Part shown: piece after piece, positions 41,958-52,283 of the stretch | How positions within the stretch are numbered: the stretch's first letter is position 1 | How the letters are laid out: every line of letters begins with the position of its first letter | Assembly (NCBI GenBank): GCA_025558075.1 | Contig: JAHLKF010000003.1 | Location: 744,001 to 808,000, forward strand | Source of the DNA: Gaertneriomyces semiglobifer | Lineage: Eukaryota > Chytridiomycota > Chytridiomycetes > Spizellomycetales > Spizellomycetaceae | DNA: 64,000 nt | Direction of reading: 5' to 3' | Translations under genes and position numbers: made by a program | The notes under the pieces: generated by a model | Seen by the model: the letters and a program-made list of their open reading frames with translations, nothing else | Told to the model about the DNA's origin: nothing | Database searches by the model: none

Positions 41958-44804
41958 ATGGACAGTGATCTGGATAGGGAGGAAAAGTTGCGACTGGCTC
42001 GCAAAAAGTTCTCCAAGTTTCGCCAGCAGAAGAGCGTCGGTATCCCGAGCTCTGTCCCTCCTAGTAGTACTGGTGCCGAGGAATCTTCTTCGAATGACAG
42101 CAATTTCATTGAACTACATGTGCCTGCTGAGAGTTTTGAGGATCTCTCAGCGCCTGCACCTACATTGACCCTTTCCGAAACCTCGCCTGCCGTCATACCG
42201 GTAATCTCACACGCAGGAAACCGATCCGGAGATTTTTTTCAAGATGTTTCCATCGAACCCGTGCGTACTCCTACTCCTCCACCGCTCTCAAACAATGCTG
42301 CAAGTCATAATCAGCCGCCTCCGCCAATTGCACCACCTCAGTCAAGTGGCGGGAATCCCTTTGCACGAGCTCCGACCCATGGTAGAGGCGGGATGAAGCG
42401 GGTCTTCGACAATACTGTTACTGCTTCTGCTCCCGTTGGGCAGAGTCCTTTCAACAACTCGTCTATGCCTTCCCCAGTTACGGTTCCATTACCAAGTGTC
42501 TCGAACGTGCTAGAGTATGACGCGGCGGATCCATCGCACGCTGGAAGTGACGAGCATGTCGACGTCCCGTTAAATGACGATCAGGATTCAGGATCTTACC
42601 GTAACCACCATCATGATCATCATGAAGACGACCACCATCACGATCATCATGGAGACCACCATCACCATGATCATCACCACGATCACAACCACGCGCACGA
42701 GCAGGGGTCAAGGGCCAATAACCGCTCGGCAATGGAGGGGCCTGGGTCTTGGGTTGGAGGTTGGATGGGAAGAATCATGCAAAATATTGCCCCACCTATT
42801 GTTGGAAGCTCCAGACCGGAGACTCCACACAGTCAGAAGAGCGTGGAGGAGTCGAATCACACTCCTGCGTATTCCGCCGCAGGTAGTGATACACACTACG
42901 GCCAGGAATCCAGTCACCAAAACAATGCAAGTTCCCCGGTCCCTTCCCCAATTCCTACCGACACCAGCAAGGACAAGCGTATTGCAGAACTTGAGCAAGC
43001 TCTCGCGCAATCTCAGGCAGCTCGCAAATCGGTGGAATCAAAGGTTCAAACGCTTACCGCCCAAATCAATGGTGCGCTGGAGAAGATTGTCCTTGAGCGC
43101 GACGAGGCAAGAGCCGAGCGAGATAGCGCGAGGCGTGAGGTACATGCCGCGCATGATAAGATCAAGGAGTTGGAACAACGATTAGCAGAGCCTGCAACGC
43201 AGCCAGTGAAGATAGACGCCGAGCAGCAGCATCAGTTGGAACAATGGGAATTTACTCTCCGAAACCTGAAGGAGCAGGTGGATCGGGACAGAGAAGCTGT
43301 CGAGCAAAGTAAGCGAGCTTTGGCCTCCGAGTTCTCAGAATTAGACCACCGGCGTCAGGTGCTTGAGGAGTGTGAGTTTGCCTTGCAGGAACGGGAGGAA
43401 CAGCTTTCGCATCGGCAGCAGCACCAAACGCAGCAGCAGCAACAACGGTATGAAGAGGACACAACGGCCATGGAAACCGTTGAACGGGAAGCCGTCTTGC
43501 GCAAGCGTGAAAAGTCGCTGCAAGATGAGCGGAACACCCTACACTCACTTCGTACGCAATACGAAACGCAACGCAATGAAATGGCGCAAAGAGAGCAAGA
43601 CTTACTTCGGCGACTGGATGCGCTGCAGGCCAAAGTGAAGTCGTGGGAGGAACGCGAAGCTGAGCTTGCGAAGCGCGAAGAGGAAGTGCTCAACGGCGAA
43701 ATGCGAGTGGAATGGATGAGGGAAGAAAGTGCCAAAGCCCAAACGCAAAGCGCTACTGCGAATGAGTCAGCGACGCAGAAGAGGCTGGAGGAGCTGACAA
43801 GCGAGAATGAATCTTTGGCAAAAGAGATTACCATACTGCGAGAACGGCAGGCGAAGATGCAGCCGCAGTCACAGCCGTCCATGCTGGATCAGTCGGACCG
43901 CTTATCGGTAACATCTCTGCTTTCAACTCAAGAAAAAACTACAGAGCAGTTGGTCGACGTCATACGGAGACTCACAGAGACCAATCAAACATTAACCTCG
44001 CGACTGGAACAACAACAACAGGGCTCTCCCTTTGATTATGTTAGGTCCCGACAAGGAAGTACGGTGTCGAGAGCTGGTGTTGGATACCCAGCACCTGCAC
44101 CCTTGTACGGGAGTGCTGGCCATCTTGCGACAGCTGGACTTGGTAATGATTCTCTGTACGGCGAGAGAGGGATTACCTCGGTTTCTCAAGCACCGAGTCG
44201 AAGGCTGTCTATCTCATCGCAACATTCGGAAACTCCATCGCATTATTCACATTACTCGATGTATTCTCGTCATGCTCCAGCGTACGGTGGCTCGGGGGCC
44301 GGAGCAAGTTACGGCAATGTCGGTATCGGAGTTCACGATGCTGCTGCTAGGACTGCTGCAGTGCGCGCGAAATTGGAGGCTGTCAAAGGTCGGTTGTGGC
44401 GGGGCGCTGTTGGGGTTACCAACAATACTGGCAGAGATGGATCATCCATGCTAGACCGGCCTAGCAGCAGAAATAGTGGGTTTGAACGGACATTGTCCCC
44501 CACTGTTCACATGCCACATCAGTTGGAACGGACCTTGTCGCCAAGTGTTCACGCACAGCAACAGTATAATCCTCCTGCGATGGCCGCAGATGTCACCGCG
44601 ACCCGGGATGCGCATAGGCCAGTCATGTCTTATGCTACGGCGCCGCCCAACAATCCAAGTTCGATACCTCCGATACCCATAGCTAGCCCACAATCGATAC
44701 CACACCCGCCACCGCAAGCGTCCTCCGCCACAACCTTCACACATTCACCGACGAACGACGTCTCCTCGCTGTTCACCAACGCACATGCCGGATTCTTCGG
44801 GTGA
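41958..44804 (+). CDS. Large coiled-coil protein, golgin-like
   Basis: Intronless, 948 aa from ATG. The basic amphipathic start MDSDLDREEKLRLARKKFSK followed by FRQQK resembles the N-terminus of GM130-type golgins. A disordered Ser/Pro-rich part follows, then a striking His/Asp run at about residues 215-250 (NHHHDHHEDDHHHDHHGDHH and more). A long coiled coil spans about residues 335-690 (heptads rich in E, Q, R and L), and a Ser/Pro-rich tail ends the protein, with a repeated FERTLSPTVH / LERTLSPSVH pair at about 835-865. Golgins tether vesicles at the Golgi. The golgin assignment rests on architecture only; a nuclear-envelope or cytoskeletal coiled-coil protein is possible. Confidence 0.55.
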   Translation: MDSDLDREEKLRLARKKFSKFRQQKSVGIPSSVPPSSTGAEESSSNDSNFIELHVPAESFEDLSAPAPTLTLSETSPAVIPVISHAGNRSGDFFQDVSIEPVRTPTPPPLSNNAASHNQPPPPIAPPQSSGGNPFARAPTHGRGGMKRVFDNTVTASAPVGQSPFNNSSMPSPVTVPLPSVSNVLEYDAADPSHAGSDEHVDVPLNDDQDSGSYRNHHHDHHEDDHHHDHHGDHHHHDHHHDHNHAHEQGSRANNRSAMEGPGSWVGGWMGRIMQNIAPPIVGSSRPETPHSQKSVEESNHTPAYSAAGSDTHYGQESSHQNNASSPVPSPIPTDTSKDKRIAELEQALAQSQAARKSVESKVQTLTAQINGALEKIVLERDEARAERDSARREVHAAHDKIKELEQRLAEPATQPVKIDAEQQHQLEQWEFTLRNLKEQVDRDREAVEQSKRALASEFSELDHRRQVLEECEFALQEREEQLSHRQQHQTQQQQQRYEEDTTAMETVEREAVLRKREKSLQDERNTLHSLRTQYETQRNEMAQREQDLLRRLDALQAKVKSWEEREAELAKREEEVLNGEMRVEWMREESAKAQTQSATANESATQKRLEELTSENESLAKEITILRERQAKMQPQSQPSMLDQSDRLSVTSLLSTQEKTTEQLVDVIRRLTETNQTLTSRLEQQQQGSPFDYVRSRQGSTVSRAGVGYPAPAPLYGSAGHLATAGLGNDSLYGERGITSVSQAPSRRLSISSQHSETPSHYSHYSMYSRHAPAYGGSGAGASYGNVGIGVHDAAARTAAVRAKLEAVKGRLWRGAVGVTNNTGRDGSSMLDRPSSRNSGFERTLSPTVHMPHQLERTLSPSVHAQQQYNPPAMAADVTATRDAHRPVMSYATAPPNNPSSIPPIPIASPQSIPHPPPQASSATTFTHSPTNDVSSLFTNAHAGFFG

Positions 44805-45245
44805 TTGAAACAGATCAGCATGTATGAAAGTCTATGACCTCTTCTGTTTTGGTGGGAAGAACAATGGTTTGATGCACTGAATGTAGTGAAGTATTGTTTG
44901 AAACCCTCTCTATGTATGCACAGGAAAATAAGATGTGAGCTTGTTGTTTCTATCATACTTGTTCGGCCTTGTGTGGGAAACCTGGTATCTATTTACTACA
45001 CCGTTAACCGTTGTTCACATATATACAGGATTCAAGCGGAAAATGACTAGGAAGGGTGTGGCGCCTTGTTGCATAAACTACGTATCGTCCAGCCCAAGCG
45101 ATGCCTTTCCAGTTCTTCACGGTATCACCATAGCCCATGGCCTTGATGATTCACACACGCGAATATAAGTTCCTCGCCCAACGTTAAGTTTGCTCGGCTC
45201 AAAGTAACAGATTCGTATAAATAATGACACATTCTACGCGATTGC
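44805..45245. other. Convergent intergenic region
   Basis: 441 bp between the 3' ends of the golgin-like gene and MAK11; no gene seen. Confidence 0.5.
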
Positions 45246-46592
45246 CTAAGCTTTCGGCCTCCGCTTGACCACTTGAGACCCACGTTGCTTCTTGTTAGGT
45301 CCTTTGGATCCTCCAAACGACTTGCGCTTTTTTGAAGCAGATTCGGCTACTACAGACTTTTTTACTTTCTCTTCTTCTACCTGTTCTTCCTCATCTTCAC
45401 CATCGTACGCCACTGATACCACAGGGCGGCGACGGTCGTCGTGCTCCGATTCAGCTTCGGAAAAATCAACTTCCGCTGGCGAGTCTTCCGCGTCACCTGC
45501 CTGACCAATTGATTCGTGGCTCGGTTTTCGCAACCGTGTGTCCGCCTGCCCGGCTATTGTTAAGCAAGTCAATCGACATCCTGCATTGTATTCTGCCTGT
45601 GGTGCTGCTGATGGGAAAACAATCTTTGCATACGGTTTGCTGGGGTCCGGAGATGTTTCCGGTGCGGGCTGACTTGCCAATTGCTTCTGTACGTCATTGA
45701 GATCCCAGACCTTAATCCCGCCATCGGAAGAGCATGTTACTAGCACACTCGACTTCTTGTTGTAGGAGAATATGTCGAGATCCTTTATTCTGTTGTTGTG
45801 ACCGGACGCCCAGCGCAAAAGCGGCTTGCCACTAGTGCTCCATACGCCGATATTCCTATCCTCGGACCCTGTTATTATCGCCTCCGGCGCATCGTTGAAT
45901 GCTTCCACACCATTCAGTTTAGCATATGCTATGGTATTGATACGTCCTTTTTGCTTGATTGTGCACACTAGTGACCCGTCCTCAATAGCATGCACCTGGA
46001 CAATGTCGTTCATTAGGACTGCATAGTGCGTCCCAGTCGGGCTCCAACAAACTCTCTCCGCCGGTTTAGGAAGCTTCATTGAGTATGCACAAGCACCTCG
46101 AGCCATATCCCAGCACTTCAACGCCCCGTCTCCACCAACACTCAATAGGACTTTCCCTGATGGATGGACATCCATCCAGTTGACTGACCGCTTGTGTGCA
46201 GGAAGCGTTTTAAGTACTTCCCAATCACGTGTCCGTACGATAGCGATGTTGCCATCCTCAGATCCTGTCATCAAATGTGTCCGTTGGTAAAACTTCAAAC
46301 ATGTTATTGATCCGGAATGATGCATGAGCGTGCCCACTTCTTTTCTTTGCCGTAGATCGTAAACTTTTACATGCTCATCTGTCGACCCAGTTGCGAGAAA
46401 CCGAGAGCTTGTCGCAGCTGCTTTTATACACGTGATGTGAGCGGGATAAATGAATACTGGCTTGACAGTAAACCGGTCCACAGAGTCCAAGGCAGGGTCT
46501 GCTATTCTCCGCACATTCAAGCCGTAGAGGAGCCGTTCATAGGTGCCGACAATGATTCTGAAATCATAAATATCCTCTTCCGTTGATGCCAT
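45246..46592 (-). CDS. MAK11: MAK11/PAK1IP1 WD40 ribosome assembly protein
   Basis: Intronless, 448 aa from ATG (MASTEEDIYDFRIIVGTYER). Nucleolar WD40 factor of early pre-60S particles that supports loading of the GTPase Rlp24/Nog1 module; the human homolog PAK1IP1 also inhibits PAK1. The N-terminal strand RIIVGTYERLLYGL and blades ATGSTDEHVKVYDLRQRKEV, HHSGSITCLKF, AHKRSVNWMDVHPSGKVLLS, CWDMARGACAYSMKL are characteristic. The C-terminus is acidic then Lys/Arg-rich (KKRKSFGGSKGPNKKQRGSQ), a nucleolar-localisation type tail. It shares a 317-bp divergent region with NDUFS7. Confidence 0.9.
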   Translation of the reverse strand: MASTEEDIYDFRIIVGTYERLLYGLNVRRIADPALDSVDRFTVKPVFIYPAHITCIKAAATSSRFLATGSTDEHVKVYDLRQRKEVGTLMHHSGSITCLKFYQRTHLMTGSEDGNIAIVRTRDWEVLKTLPAHKRSVNWMDVHPSGKVLLSVGGDGALKCWDMARGACAYSMKLPKPAERVCWSPTGTHYAVLMNDIVQVHAIEDGSLVCTIKQKGRINTIAYAKLNGVEAFNDAPEAIITGSEDRNIGVWSTSGKPLLRWASGHNNRIKDLDIFSYNKKSSVLVTCSSDGGIKVWDLNDVQKQLASQPAPETSPDPSKPYAKIVFPSAAPQAEYNAGCRLTCLTIAGQADTRLRKPSHESIGQAGDAEDSPAEVDFSEAESEHDDRRRPVVSVAYDGEDEEEQVEEEKVKKSVVAESASKKRKSFGGSKGPNKKQRGSQVVKRRPKA

Positions 46593-46909
46593 ACCGTCTG
46601 CGATTGCACCTCTTCTGAACGTGGGTAGCTATCGCCGTGGGTGATGTCGTCGTTCGTTCGTTTCTGTGGCCTCTTTGCTCTGACTTTCAAGTTTTGACCA
46701 AAGGCCTGAAATGTTTTTGGCGATCCTCGCTGGTGTCAGGGTTGAGTCACGTGTGTTCAGAGGACCCTACATGATATCAGGTGATATACACGACGGAGGG
46801 TCACGGAGCGTTCAGATCTCAAATGGGCTTTGGAAATCCATTGAACTCCACCTGCAAACGATTACCGAGGAACCCGGTGCCGTTCTTCAGTCCGTTTTCG
46901 AAAAGCATT
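46593..46909. promoter_or_regulatory. Divergent promoter region MAK11/NDUFS7
   Basis: 317 bp between two start codons; no clear TATA element or repeat seen. Confidence 0.5.
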
Positions 46910-47697
46910 ATGGCTGCTGTTACCCGGTCCGCTATCTGCTCCTCATGGTCGAGCGCGAGAGCCGTTGCACGGTCCACGGTGATGACCCCGCAGGCTGCAA
47001 CGTGAGTGCTGGCTGTGTGTTTCCGTTGTCGGTGCTCACTAAATGATGGAGTTGCAGGGCTTCAGGCGTATTGCGCACATTTCACACGTCGCCGGCTCCG
47101 CAGACTTCAATGGGGCAACTCATCTCGGCCATGCGCGGCAAAGAAGGCCCAACATCGTTCAATGATGCTGATGTGAAAAAAAGTTTGCAACCTGTAAACC
47201 CGTACAATTTACCGAAACCGGCAAACAACGCCGTGGAGTGGGCTTTGACGACTGTAGATGGCCTTTTGAACTGGACCCGTACATCGTCAATCTGGCCAAT
47301 GACGTTTGGTCTTGCTTGTTGTGCCGTGGAAATGATGCACATGGCTGCTGCTCGCTACGATCAGGATCGTATTGGTATCGTCTTTCGTGCCTCCCCGCGT
47401 CAGTCCGATGTGATGATTGTTGCCGGGACACTCACAAACAAAATGGCACCGGCCCTTCGAAAAGTCTACGATCAGATGCCGGAACCAAGATGGGTTATTT
47501 CTATGGGCTCATGTGCGAATGGTGGCGGCTACTACCATTACTCTTATGCTGTCGTCCGAGGGTGTGACAGGATTGTACCAGTTGATGTTTACGTACCAGG
47601 GTGCCCACCAACCGCTGAGGGTTTGCTTTATGGAGTATTACAACTTCAGAAGAAAATCAGGAGAGAACGTGTCACTAGGATGTGGTACAGAAAGTAG
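46910..47697 (+). CDS. NDUFS7: NADH:ubiquinone oxidoreductase Fe-S subunit 7 (PSST, complex I)
   Basis: Exons 46910..47001 and 47058..47697 (56-nt intron), 243 aa. Residues 1-40 form a mitochondrial presequence ([20 protein letters not shown]...). The mature part binds the terminal 4Fe-4S cluster N2 that reduces ubiquinone: the ligands Cys118-Cys119 ([11 protein letters not shown]), Cys183 (SMGSCANGG) and Cys213 (VPGCPPTAE) are all present. Very strong conservation leaves no doubt. A complex I subunit shows that the organism has a standard proton-pumping complex I, unlike Saccharomyces. Confidence 0.98.
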
Positions 47698-47884
47698 AGT
47701 AACAATTAAATAGCATTAACCCTGTCTAGACTGCAGCGCTAGTTTTCGGGTTTTCTACATGTATGCTGTCAGAAATACCAATTGCACTTCGAGAGTACAC
47801 TTTGTAGAGTACATGCATCTGCATCGATGGAGGTGTCAAGAGCCTTCGATGCACTTCTGGCCAATAGCGGTCGCTTTGCGCGTT

Positions 47885-50160
47885 TCATATGACACCTGTA
47901 CCGAACTGCTCTGCAAATGCCTGGTATTGAGCCAGCATTTGCATAGATAAGGTGGGCTTCACTACTAGCAGTGCTCTGTCAAAATGTCGCGGCAGCTACA
48001 TGCATGTTAGATCGCGAATCGTGTTTACTGAAATGCAAGGATACTCACAACGGTTTGAGCTTCTCGGCTTTCCCGTAACGCCTCCATAGCAGCTTCGCGA
48101 CAGACGGCTTTCAAATCCGCACCGGTATAACGCTCGGTGCGGTCGCCGGCAAGGGCGGAATTATCGACTGCCGTGTCAAGCGCCATTTTGCCAGTGTATA
48201 GGTCCAAGATCTCTTTCCTCGCGCTCTCCTCAGGAGGCGGCACGTATATCACACGGTCAAATCGTCCAGGTCGCATCAACGCCGCATCGATCATATCCGG
48301 TCGGTTGGTTGCACCAACCACTAGAACGTCGTTCGCCAGCTCGATTCCATCCATTTCATTCAGGAGAGTGGATAGAACACGTTCTTGAACAGTGTCAGCT
48401 TGAGCACCTGACGACCCATCAAATGCACGCTTCCCGACAATGGCATCGATCTCGTCAAAGAACACAATTGAAGGAGCTCCTGCCCGCGCCCTCTGAAATA
48501 TCGACCGGACAGCTTGCTCGGAGTCGCCCACGTATGGCGAGTAAAGTGTCGCACCACTGAGAGAAAGGAATGTGGCCCCAGTGCTTGAAGCAATGATCTT
48601 TACTAGAGTGGTTTTGCTGCAACCCGGCGGACCATAAAGCAAAACTCCTCTGGGTGGCTTCAAACGCAACCGTCGATAAGTTTCCTGGTACTTCAAAGGC
48701 CACTCCACCATTTGACGCAAACTCTGCTTGACATCCTCCAGCCCACCGATCTCATCCCAGGAGGTCTTACTGAAGCGTACCACAGAATCTCGCTGAGTGG
48801 ATGCACCGCAAATATGCATGGCATGCTGGAACGACGCCTGCGTTATGGCCGTTGCTTCGGGAGAATGATTGATAGCATCCAATGCTGCTTCACGACAAAG
48901 GGCAGCCAAATCTGCGCCCACATAGCCGTTCGTGGCTTCCGCGATCTGGCAAAGGTCTACGTCTTCACAGAGCGGCATGATACTCGTGAGAGATTTCAAA
49001 ATCGCCAGACGCGTTTCCGCGGTGGGGATATCTACTGTCACCTCTCTGTCAAAGCGGCCGGGCCTTCTGAGGGCAGGATCAATCGCATTAGGGCGATTGG
49101 TTGCACCTATAACAACTAAGCTTCCCCTTGACTCCATACCATCCATGAGAGTCAAGAGCTGCGCTACAATTCTGTTTTCTTGCGGACGGGATACATCTCG
49201 GCGGGGCGCGAGGGCGTCAATTTCATCAATAAATAATATGCATGGCGTGCTCTGCGAGCTTGCCAAGGAAACGGCCTCCCTGAAGGCAGACCGCAAGCGT
49301 TCCTCACTCTCGCCAAACAGGGGACTAAAAATCTCCGGTCCGTGTATGATGATCACCTTGGCGCCACAGGATTGTGCAACGGTGCGGACCAACATTGTCT
49401 TGCCCACACCTGGAGCGCCATGCAAAAGAATCCCTTTGGGCGGCTCGACGTTGAGCTTCGCAATGAGACGCGGATACCGCAAAGGGTATGTTACAATCTC
49501 CATAAGGTCCTTGTACGCAATCTCCAAACCAGCTAACGGTTCCGATCCTTCGGGTGAACTAAGGGCTGGTAATCCATCTACTGGTGCATGCTCGTTTTCT
49601 GATCTGACAATATTGATTTTGGTACTTCTTCCGACCAAGCAAGTCTCTTGAGGCTCAACATCCACAATTTCAAAAAGTAGCTCGTTCAGATTCGCTTCAT
49701 TTCCAATAAGACAACCGCTCTTTACAATGGAACCCATGAGTCGCTGTCTAACGTGATTTCGTGTTTGAGATGTTGCTTCAGTAAGCGCATGGGAAGAACG
49801 TAGTTCAGAATCATTACTGCGACCGATAATCTTGACGTTCACATGCTCAGCGTTCGGAACGTCTGCGGCAAGCGCTTCGATGGTGCAAATGAGAGGAAGC
49901 GCAGAACCGGTTCCAATCGGTGCCACCGGCTTTCTGATAGAGGCATCGGCTTGACAATGCGTATCCGAGTGAGCACCAAGCATCGGCCAGGCCCGGCAGT
50001 ATCTCTCCTCTATAGCTGTGCGCACACATACCCAGCTGTTTGGGGAGATGCCATGTCGCTTCATGAACGCATCAGGCAAGCGACATCGTGCCAGGCCACG
50101 GTCCTGCGCTGTTACCGGCAGCAGCCGAAGTTGTTCCACATCCCCATCGATAACTTTCAT
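47885..50160 (-). CDS. AFG2B (SPATA5L1)-type double AAA ATPase
   Basis: Exons complement(48049..50160) and complement(47885..47995), 53-nt intron with CTAAC branch site; 740 aa. Two AAA modules: Walker A GAPGVGKT (248-255) with Walker B ILFIDEID (308-315), and GPPGCSKT (510-517) with IVFFDEID (565-572); second-region ATNRP and RRPGRFDR/MRPGRFDR motifs are intact in both. The variant Cys-Ser in the second P-loop, the start (EQLRLLPVTAQDRGLARCRL) and the spliced C-terminus (RHFDRALLVVKPTLSMQMLA) resemble SPATA5L1, which with SPATA5 releases Rlp24 from pre-60S particles in the human 55LCC complex. The ATG at 50160 fits the family start; the open frame further upstream lacks ATG. Confidence 0.88.
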
Positions 50161-50183
50161 ATGGAACTCGGAAACATGTAGCT

Positions 50184-50457
50184 CTAGCAGTTCCGCCTCA
50201 CAATGGTCCAAAGCTCTACACAACGCTTCCCTGCAAGCAGCTTTGAGCTCAAATAGTTGCGAAACACTTGCTGTGTTAACCCTGAATTAAACCATCGAGC
50301 AACAAACTGATCATTATTTTGATGGGCTGGTACTTTGGCCGTAGGCAGTGTTTAGCTCACCTATGTCTGGTGCAGTGCAGTATAACACGGACACGACACC
50401 CAATTCGACCAAAACATTCTCAACCAAGATCAGCGACGATTCCTTCCTGGTGACCAT
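50184..50457 (-). CDS. Possible upstream ORF (64 aa, spliced) ahead of AFG2B
   Basis: Exons complement(50361..50457) and complement(50184..50281) join over a 79-nt intron (GTGAGC...TTCAG). The ORF starts MVTRKESSLILVENVLVELG and stops 23 nt before the AFG2B ATG, in another frame. It may be an upstream ORF in an intron-containing 5' leader or a small separate gene. Not recognised. Confidence 0.35.
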
Positions 50458-50673
50458 TCGCACCTCCAGCTAGTACCGGTACCTACGTCGATCAGTGCAT
50501 TGCTCACGTCCGAGGTCTGGATCCATCAATTCGCCTGCGGAGTAGCAATAGTTCGTCATCCACTACAGACAACGGTTGATCAGCGAGCTATTGAACATTG
50601 AGCTGAGCGGCAAACGACCGTATACAGGAATTGATTGAACAACCTCGTTCAAGATCATTCTGGTGAATCAAAT

Positions 50674-51124
50674 ATGAAGATGGTATGACTTCTCTCGGTA
50701 CTTAATCGGTGTTACAACAATGCTCAGATCGTGATCCCAACAGCTAAACCCTGAAGAAGAGCGGGAGGCGGAAGTAACCTGGGAAGATCAGCGGAATATC
50801 AACAGTTTCTCTCTGCTTAACGCACGCATGACGAATCTGGAGTCCACATATGCTGAAAAGTCCAAAGAGAAGGAATACCTGGACGATCTTACTGGAGAAC
50901 TGGAACTTGCGGACGAAGATGAGCCCGTGAAATATAAGATCGGAGACAGCTTCGTGACTTTAACTTTGGAGGAGTGTATGAAGAGAATCGAGGACGAGCG
51001 AGAAGCATTGGACCGGGACATGGAAGGTTTAAGTGAGAAGATGTCTGGAGTGCAAGACAAGATGGGCGAGTTGAAGGTTCTTCTCAAGACAAAGTTTGGG
51101 GACTCGATCAACTTGGACCGGTGA
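50674..51124 (+). CDS. PFD4: Prefoldin subunit 4
   Basis: Exons 50674..50682 (9 nt, Met-Lys-Met) and 50744..51124, 61-nt intron; 129 aa. Beta-type prefoldin subunit of the cytosolic hexamer that hands nascent actin and tubulin to CCT. The block EVTWEDQRNINSFSLLNAR then KEKEYLDDLTGELELADEDE and VKYKIGDSFVTLTLEEC is the Pfd4 signature: two coiled-coil helices flanking a beta-hairpin. The tiny first exon is supported because exon 2 lacks an upstream in-frame ATG and the family starts Met-(Lys/Arg)-x-Leu directly before the acidic segment. Confidence 0.93.
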
Positions 51125-51500
51125 TATGTTGAGTAACATAAATATGTATAACTTGTTGATGTTGGCGAGCGTCTGCTTTAATGAGATGAGATACAGCAGA
51201 GACGGCGCTTTTGTGATATAGCTTCCATAGAGCGCATTGTCGGCTTGCAGCTGCCCAATGCAGCAACATCCATTCCGCATTGCAACCGTCTCCAAATTCG
51301 TCAGACTTGCAGCATCCACAACTGCTATTCGGTGGTCATAACAGCATCGATGTTGTCCTTTGAAATTTGACTACGCGACCAACAACATCAACAGATCTGT
51401 CACTTTACGTGACGCTAATAATCAAGAGTCCATCAATCAAAAGGCAGAAACTTGCTGTGCCGGCAGGATAAGAGAAACTAGAAGTAACACTGCGTGCAGA

Positions 51501-52070
51501 ATGACGCTCCCACTGTCAGACCTTCAAGGTCTCATCACTTACCTCGAAAATCTTGAGTTGATGAACACGATTTCGCCTGGCGTATTCCCTCTACAATACT
51601 ACCTTATCCTTCAACTGGCCCTGCTTCATTCACCGAAGACGCTTTCAATGGCCCGTCTAGTTGCCAAACGAACCCCGAAATCTGCACATGACGAAACATA
51701 TTCACTAATAACCAACGTCGGGGCCGCGCTGATGAACAACGACTATGCAGGTGCGGTGAGTGTACTCGGCGCGCTCGCCACCGCAGATAATGAAATAGGT
51801 GCTGTTGCAAAAGAAGTCGAGCGATGTGTCAAGGAGTGCGCTGTCAATAGTCTGTTGGGTTTTGAAAGCGTCACGCTTCACCAAGCAGCGACCCTTTGCG
51901 GGATGAAGCCGGAGGATCTCACACCCATTGTGCTCAAGTTGGGCTGGAACTTAGACGGAGAATGGCTACATCCAATAAGAAATACGGGCGAGAGCTTGCG
52001 TGGGACTGGTCCGGGATTACGGGATCTTCACGCGTTGACCGACCTTTTGGTCGGGTTCGGCAGCGCCTGA
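51501..52070 (+). CDS. COP9 signalosome subunit 8 (CSN8)-like
   Basis: Intronless, 189 aa from the ATG at 51501 (MTLPLSDLQGLITYLENLEL). Helical repeats (FPLQYYLILQLALLHSPKTL, MARLVAKRTPK, LITNVGAALMNNDYAGAVSV) are followed by a winged-helix-like end (ESVTLHQAATLCGMKPEDLT, then LGWNLDGEWLHP). This is the CSN8/PSMD8-type PCI arrangement and length (human CSN8 209 aa). In the signalosome the subunit is structural; the complex removes Nedd8 from cullins. Identification is by layout and short motifs, so moderate. The BTB protein at 38.7 kb may belong to the same cullin pathway. Confidence 0.6.
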   Translation: MTLPLSDLQGLITYLENLELMNTISPGVFPLQYYLILQLALLHSPKTLSMARLVAKRTPKSAHDETYSLITNVGAALMNNDYAGAVSVLGALATADNEIGAVAKEVERCVKECAVNSLLGFESVTLHQAATLCGMKPEDLTPIVLKLGWNLDGEWLHPIRNTGESLRGTGPGLRDLHALTDLLVGFGSA

Positions 52071-52283
52071 GCTCTGCGAGCAGCACCGACGCCATACTGA
52101 AGCGTTCACATAGCCATATCGTTTAAAGAGACTCTTGTTGATTTGCGTAATCTCATCGGTGCCAGCGTGTGCGGTTGGCGACTCCTGTATACTTGTGTCA
52201 AGCTCATTTGGAAATTGCATGGTCATAGCAATAATGTATTGATGATAAGGTTCGCGATCTATCAATCATACGATCACTCTTGA

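Noticed and set aside
50161..50223. Upstream extension of the AFG2B frame
   Set aside because: No ATG; the frame starts with TTG and the family start matches the ATG at 50160.
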